Shown: piece by piece, positions 5,605-7,835 of the stretch
How the letters are laid out: each line of letters begins with the position of its first letter
Numbering within the stretch: position 1 is the first letter of the stretch
Assembly (NCBI GenBank): GCA_013698135.1
Contig: JACCVM010000123.1
Location: 1-7,835 of the forward strand
Reading direction: 5' to 3'
Origin: Euzebyaceae bacterium
GTDB lineage: Bacteria; Actinomycetota; Nitriliruptoria; Euzebyales; Egibacteraceae
Length of the DNA stretch: 7,835 nt
The notes under the pieces: model-generated
Told to the model about the DNA's origin: nothing
Seen by the model: only the letters and a program-made list of their open reading frames with translations
Database searches by the model: none
Position numbers and translations under genes: made by a program

Positions 5605-6531
5605 TCAGCGGGCGAGCATGCGGCGCAACGCGGCCTCGAGGTGCGGCTCGCTGAAGGTGTAGCCGGACGCCTCGGTGCGCTCGGGCAGCACGCGGGCGCT
5701 GTAGTACAGCAGCTCGTCGACCAGCTCGCGGCCGAGGACCAAGCCTGGAGCCCAGGCGGGAACCCCGATCGGCAGCACCGGCCGGCGGATGACCCGCGCG
5801 AGGGTTCGCGTGTACTCCGCGTTGCTGACCGGCGTCGGAGCGGTCGCGTTGACCACACCGTGCAGCGACTCGGTGACTAGCGCGTGGCGCAGGACCCCAG
5901 CCACGTCGTCGAGGGCTACCCAGCTGACGTACTGTCTCCCCGACCCCAGCCGGGCGGTGCCGGCGATCTTGAAGATCGGCAGCTGGCGGCCGAGCGCTCC
6001 TCCGTTGGGCGACTGCACGACGCCCATGCGCACGTGAACGACTCGCACGCCCGCTTCCCGGGCTGGGAAGGCGGCGGCCTCCCAGGCCTGCACGACCTCG
6101 GCGAGGAACCCCACGCCTGGCCCGGAATCCTCGGTGAGCACCTCGTCACCGCGGTCGCCGTAGACGCCGATCCCCGACGCGCACACCAGCACCTGCGGGC
6201 CGTCGGTCATGGTGGCCAGAGCCTTGGCGATGGTCTCGGTCCCCTGGATACGGCTGTCGAGGATCCGGCGCTTCTTCTCCGACGTCCAGCGGCTGCCGAG
6301 GAGGAGGTGCTCGCCGGCGATGCTCTCGCCGGCAAGGTGGACGAGCGCTTGCACGCCTTGCAACCCGGCGGTGTCCACGTCGCCGTTGTCGGGGTTCCAT
6401 GCCACCGTTTCGCCCGGCCGGGGGCGGCTGCCGGGCCGCACCAGCCCGACGACCTGGTGACCGTCGGCGCTTAGCAAGTCCGACAGCTGGCTGCCGATCA
6501 ACCCCGTCGATCCGGTCATGGCGACGCGCAT
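5605..6531 (-). CDS. TIGR01777 family SDR protein (YfcH/SDR39U1-like)
   Basis: This 308-aa atypical short-chain dehydrogenase/reductase has a Rossmann nucleotide-binding motif at the very N-terminus (MTGSTGLIGSQL, G7-G13). The signature blocks of TIGR01777 follow: VHLAGESIAG (64-73), RWTSEKKRRILDSR (81-94), VYGDRGDEVLTE (123-134), GSGRQYVSWVALDDVAGV (196-213) and a C-terminal DUF1731-like region (about 255-305, with GRELVDELLYYSARVLPE). Homologues are YfcH of E. coli and human SDR39U1; their substrates are not established, so I give no reaction. The usual SDR YxxxK pair is not evident, as is normal in this group. ATG 6531 has AGGAG eight bases upstream. It is the last gene of the leftward cluster, 27 bases after the epimerase-like gene, and is convergent with trpA. 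Confidence 0.92.
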   Translation of the reverse strand: MRVAMTGSTGLIGSQLSDLLSADGHQVVGLVRPGSRPRPGETVAWNPDNGDVDTAGLQGVQALVHLAGESIAGEHLLLGSRWTSEKKRRILDSRIQGTETIAKALATMTDGPQVLVCASGIGVYGDRGDEVLTEDSGPGVGFLAEVVQAWEAAAFPAREAGVRVVHVRMGVVQSPNGGALGRQLPIFKIAGTARLGSGRQYVSWVALDDVAGVLRHALVTESLHGVVNATAPTPVSNAEYTRTLARVIRRPVLPIGVPAWAPGLVLGRELVDELLYYSARVLPERTEASGYTFSEPHLEAALRRMLAR

Positions 6532-6539
6532 GGCAACAA

Positions 6540-6544
6540 CTCCT
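6540..6544 (-). promoter_or_regulatory. Ribosome binding site of the TIGR01777 gene
   Basis: On the minus strand AGGAG is followed by eight bases and the ATG ending at 6531. It lies in the 27-base gap after the SDR gene. A small inverted repeat, cctga/tcagg (6542-6553), partly overlaps it; with five pairs and a two-base centre it is probably chance. Confidence 0.7.
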
Positions 6545-6558
6545 GAACTCAGGTTCGG

Positions 6559-7536
6559 TCAGGTGCGGTCCCGCACCGGATGACGCCAACGGTAGGCGAC
6601 CAGTTCGTCGAGGGACGCGGGGATGCCTTCGCGCACCGAGGGATACCGCGGTTGCAGCCCCAGTTGCGACCACAGCAGGTCCGGTTGCACCGGCAGGCGC
6701 AGCTCGGCGGCGTGGACGGTGTCGCGGGTCACCATCGACGGCTTCGACAGCATGCGGGTCACCGTTCCCACCAGCCCTGCCACCGGCGCGGCGATCACTC
6801 CCGGCGTACGCAGCACGTGGTGTCCAGGGTAGTAGTGGCGCAGGATGCCGAAGAACTCGTCCCAGCTGGCGTTGGTCTGGTCGCCCGCGGGGCTGGCGCC
6901 GGTCCAGCCCTGCGTTCCCATCGCGATCAACAGGCGGGCGGCGTCACTGACGTGCAGGTGCGCGTAGGCGTCGGCGCGTAAGCCGGGAAGCATCGACCAG
7001 CGGCGGTACAGCTGCGCGAACATGAGGTCGCGGGCCCCGTAGACATGAGGCAGGCGCACGATCGCCAAGCCGATGTCGCGGTCGGCCGCCAGTTCGGCCA
7101 GGTACCGCTCGGCCTCGATCTTGATCCGACCGTAGGCCACGGCCGGCGCTACCGGGGTCGCCGCGGTGATGACCCCAGTTGGCTGGTCCCCGTAGACCAG
7201 CAGGCTGCTGGAGAACACCACCATGCGCACGCCAGCGTCCGCGGCCGCCTCCAGCAACCGGGCACTACCCGCGACGATGGTGCTGCGCAGCCTGACTTCG
7301 CTTTCGAACGTCGCACGTGCGGCAAGGTGGTAGACGGTGTCGACGCCCTCGCACGCCCTGCGCAGGCTGTCGGAGTCGCCGAGGTCGCCGCTGACCAGCT
7401 CCACGTCGAAGGGGTTGAGCAGGGGCGCGCGGTGCTGCCGCCGGACGAGCGCCCGCGTGGCGACTCCGGCCTCGACGAGCTGCCGAGCGACCTCGTAGCC
7501 GATGAAGCCGGTGGCCCCGGTCACCAGTGCGATCAA
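6559..7536 (-). CDS. NAD-dependent epimerase/dehydratase family protein (extended SDR)
   Basis: The 325-aa product begins with an NAD(P)-binding TGATGFIG (residues 6-13). It continues with YHLAARA (69-75), a Ser-rich active-site segment VVFSSSLLVYGD (106-117) and the catalytic pair Y135-xxx-K139 in AYGRIK, followed by RLPHVYGARD (161-170). This is the standard layout of an extended SDR acting on a nucleotide sugar, sterol or similar substrate. The C-terminal half (PGHHVLRTPGVIAAPVAGLV and following) is reminiscent of the 3beta-HSD-like branch, but the substrate cannot be read from the sequence. I chose the TTG at 7536 because the Rossmann strand begins immediately after it; upstream the frame is Arg/Pro-rich and overlaps the Nudix gene antiphase. 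This TTG overlaps the Nudix stop (TTGA), the same arrangement as trpB/trpA. Confidence 0.9.
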   Translation of the reverse strand: MIALVTGATGFIGYEVARQLVEAGVATRALVRRQHRAPLLNPFDVELVSGDLGDSDSLRRACEGVDTVYHLAARATFESEVRLRSTIVAGSARLLEAAADAGVRMVVFSSSLLVYGDQPTGVITAATPVAPAVAYGRIKIEAERYLAELAADRDIGLAIVRLPHVYGARDLMFAQLYRRWSMLPGLRADAYAHLHVSDAARLLIAMGTQGWTGASPAGDQTNASWDEFFGILRHYYPGHHVLRTPGVIAAPVAGLVGTVTRMLSKPSMVTRDTVHAAELRLPVQPDLLWSQLGLQPRYPSVREGIPASLDELVAYRWRHPVRDRT

Positions 7537-7835
7537 CGTCGCCGGCCCCGTCGGCGCAGGACGTGGTCGGCGCGGCACAGCCCGACGACGCTGAGGGCGT
7601 CGGTCAGCTGGCCTTCGAGGGCCATGGTGATGGCAGCCGACAGGGGCAGGCGCCACAACGCGAGCGCCTCGGTGGGGTCGGGGGCGGGTTGGAGCTGGGT
7701 CAGGTCCTCGGCCAGCCACAGCAGGCCGCGCTGGTCGGTGATGCTGTTGGACGGCTCGACGGCACCGAGCTCGGTCCAGGTGGCGGCGCGCAACCCCGTC
7801 TCCTCCTCCAGCTCGCGGGCGGCCTCGTCCCGCGG
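7533..7835 (-). CDS. Nudix hydrolase, ADP-ribose pyrophosphatase-like (C-terminal part; 5' end outside window)
   Basis: The 100 visible residues begin within a Nudix box: PRDEAARELEEETGL, where RELEEETG fits the REUxEExGU core that binds the catalytic metal. The segment then reads SNSITDQRGLLWLAEDL, the pattern typical of ADP-ribose or related nucleoside diphosphate-sugar pyrophosphatases. Near the C-terminus LWRLPLSAAITMALEGQLTDALSVVGL resembles the dimer-exchange region of that branch, where a P-hydrophobic, E-rich loop and 'I.DA.T..GL' helix are usual. Such enzymes cleave ADP-ribose to AMP and ribose-5-phosphate, but this exact substrate is an inference. The gene runs off the right edge, so its start and promoter are not visible. 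Its stop overlaps the start of the SDR gene. Confidence 0.88.
   Translation of the reverse strand, partial: PRDEAARELEEETGLRAATWTELGAVEPSNSITDQRGLLWLAEDLTQLQPAPDPTEALALWRLPLSAAITMALEGQLTDALSVVGLCRADHVLRRRGRRR

Noticed and set aside
7537..7719. N-terminal extension of the extended SDR to 7719
   Set aside because: The extension is Arg/Pro-rich, lies antiphase over the Nudix C-terminus, and the Rossmann strand starts right after the TTG at 7536.
1..7835. A novel defence, mobile or RNA-based system
   Set aside because: Every stretch above 100 bases is covered by recognisable metabolic genes; no tRNA, rRNA, transposase, integrase, toxin-antitoxin or array signal was seen on either strand.

Overview
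The window is high-GC DNA that is coding almost end to end. It most likely comes from an actinomycete-type bacterium (Actinomycetota). The evidence is the gene order hisI - trpE - small membrane protein - trpC - trpB - trpA, familiar from Mycobacterium and its relatives, together with very high GC at third codon positions and frequent GTG/TTG starts. I cannot name a genus.

Left two thirds (about 1-5526, + strand): a histidine/tryptophan biosynthesis operon. It begins with a HisI (phosphoribosyl-AMP cyclohydrolase) domain whose reading frame stays open to the left edge, so the 5' end is unresolved and may be a fusion. It continues with trpE (anthranilate synthase component I), a four-helix membrane protein of the actinobacterial trp-operon family, trpC (indole-3-glycerol phosphate synthase), trpB and trpA (tryptophan synthase). 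Each stop codon overlaps the next start codon (ATGA, GTGA, GTGA, TGATG, TTGA), so the genes are probably translated in a coupled way from one message. trpD, trpF and trpG are not in the window. TrpE makes anthranilate from chorismate, TrpC makes indole-glycerol phosphate, and TrpA/TrpB make tryptophan. HisI catalyses an early step of histidine synthesis.

Middle (5527-5604): a short convergent gap holding a long GC-rich nested hairpin, probably a terminator serving both strands.

Right third (5605-7835, - strand): three genes pointing left, in transcription order a Nudix hydrolase (5' end outside the window), an extended SDR (NAD-dependent epimerase/dehydratase type) and a TIGR01777/YfcH-type SDR. 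The Nudix and SDR genes overlap by TTGA; the last gene follows after 27 nt with a clear ribosome binding site.

I see no mobile element, CRISPR array, RNA gene or defence system. The most unusual feature is an in-frame 18-bp tandem repeat (TAGATQ x3) inside trpE, directly after the NPSPYM motif of the tryptophan feedback pocket. Lesser oddities are the open frame upstream of HisI, a repeat-containing N-terminal tail on TrpB, and a few changes in otherwise conserved motifs.
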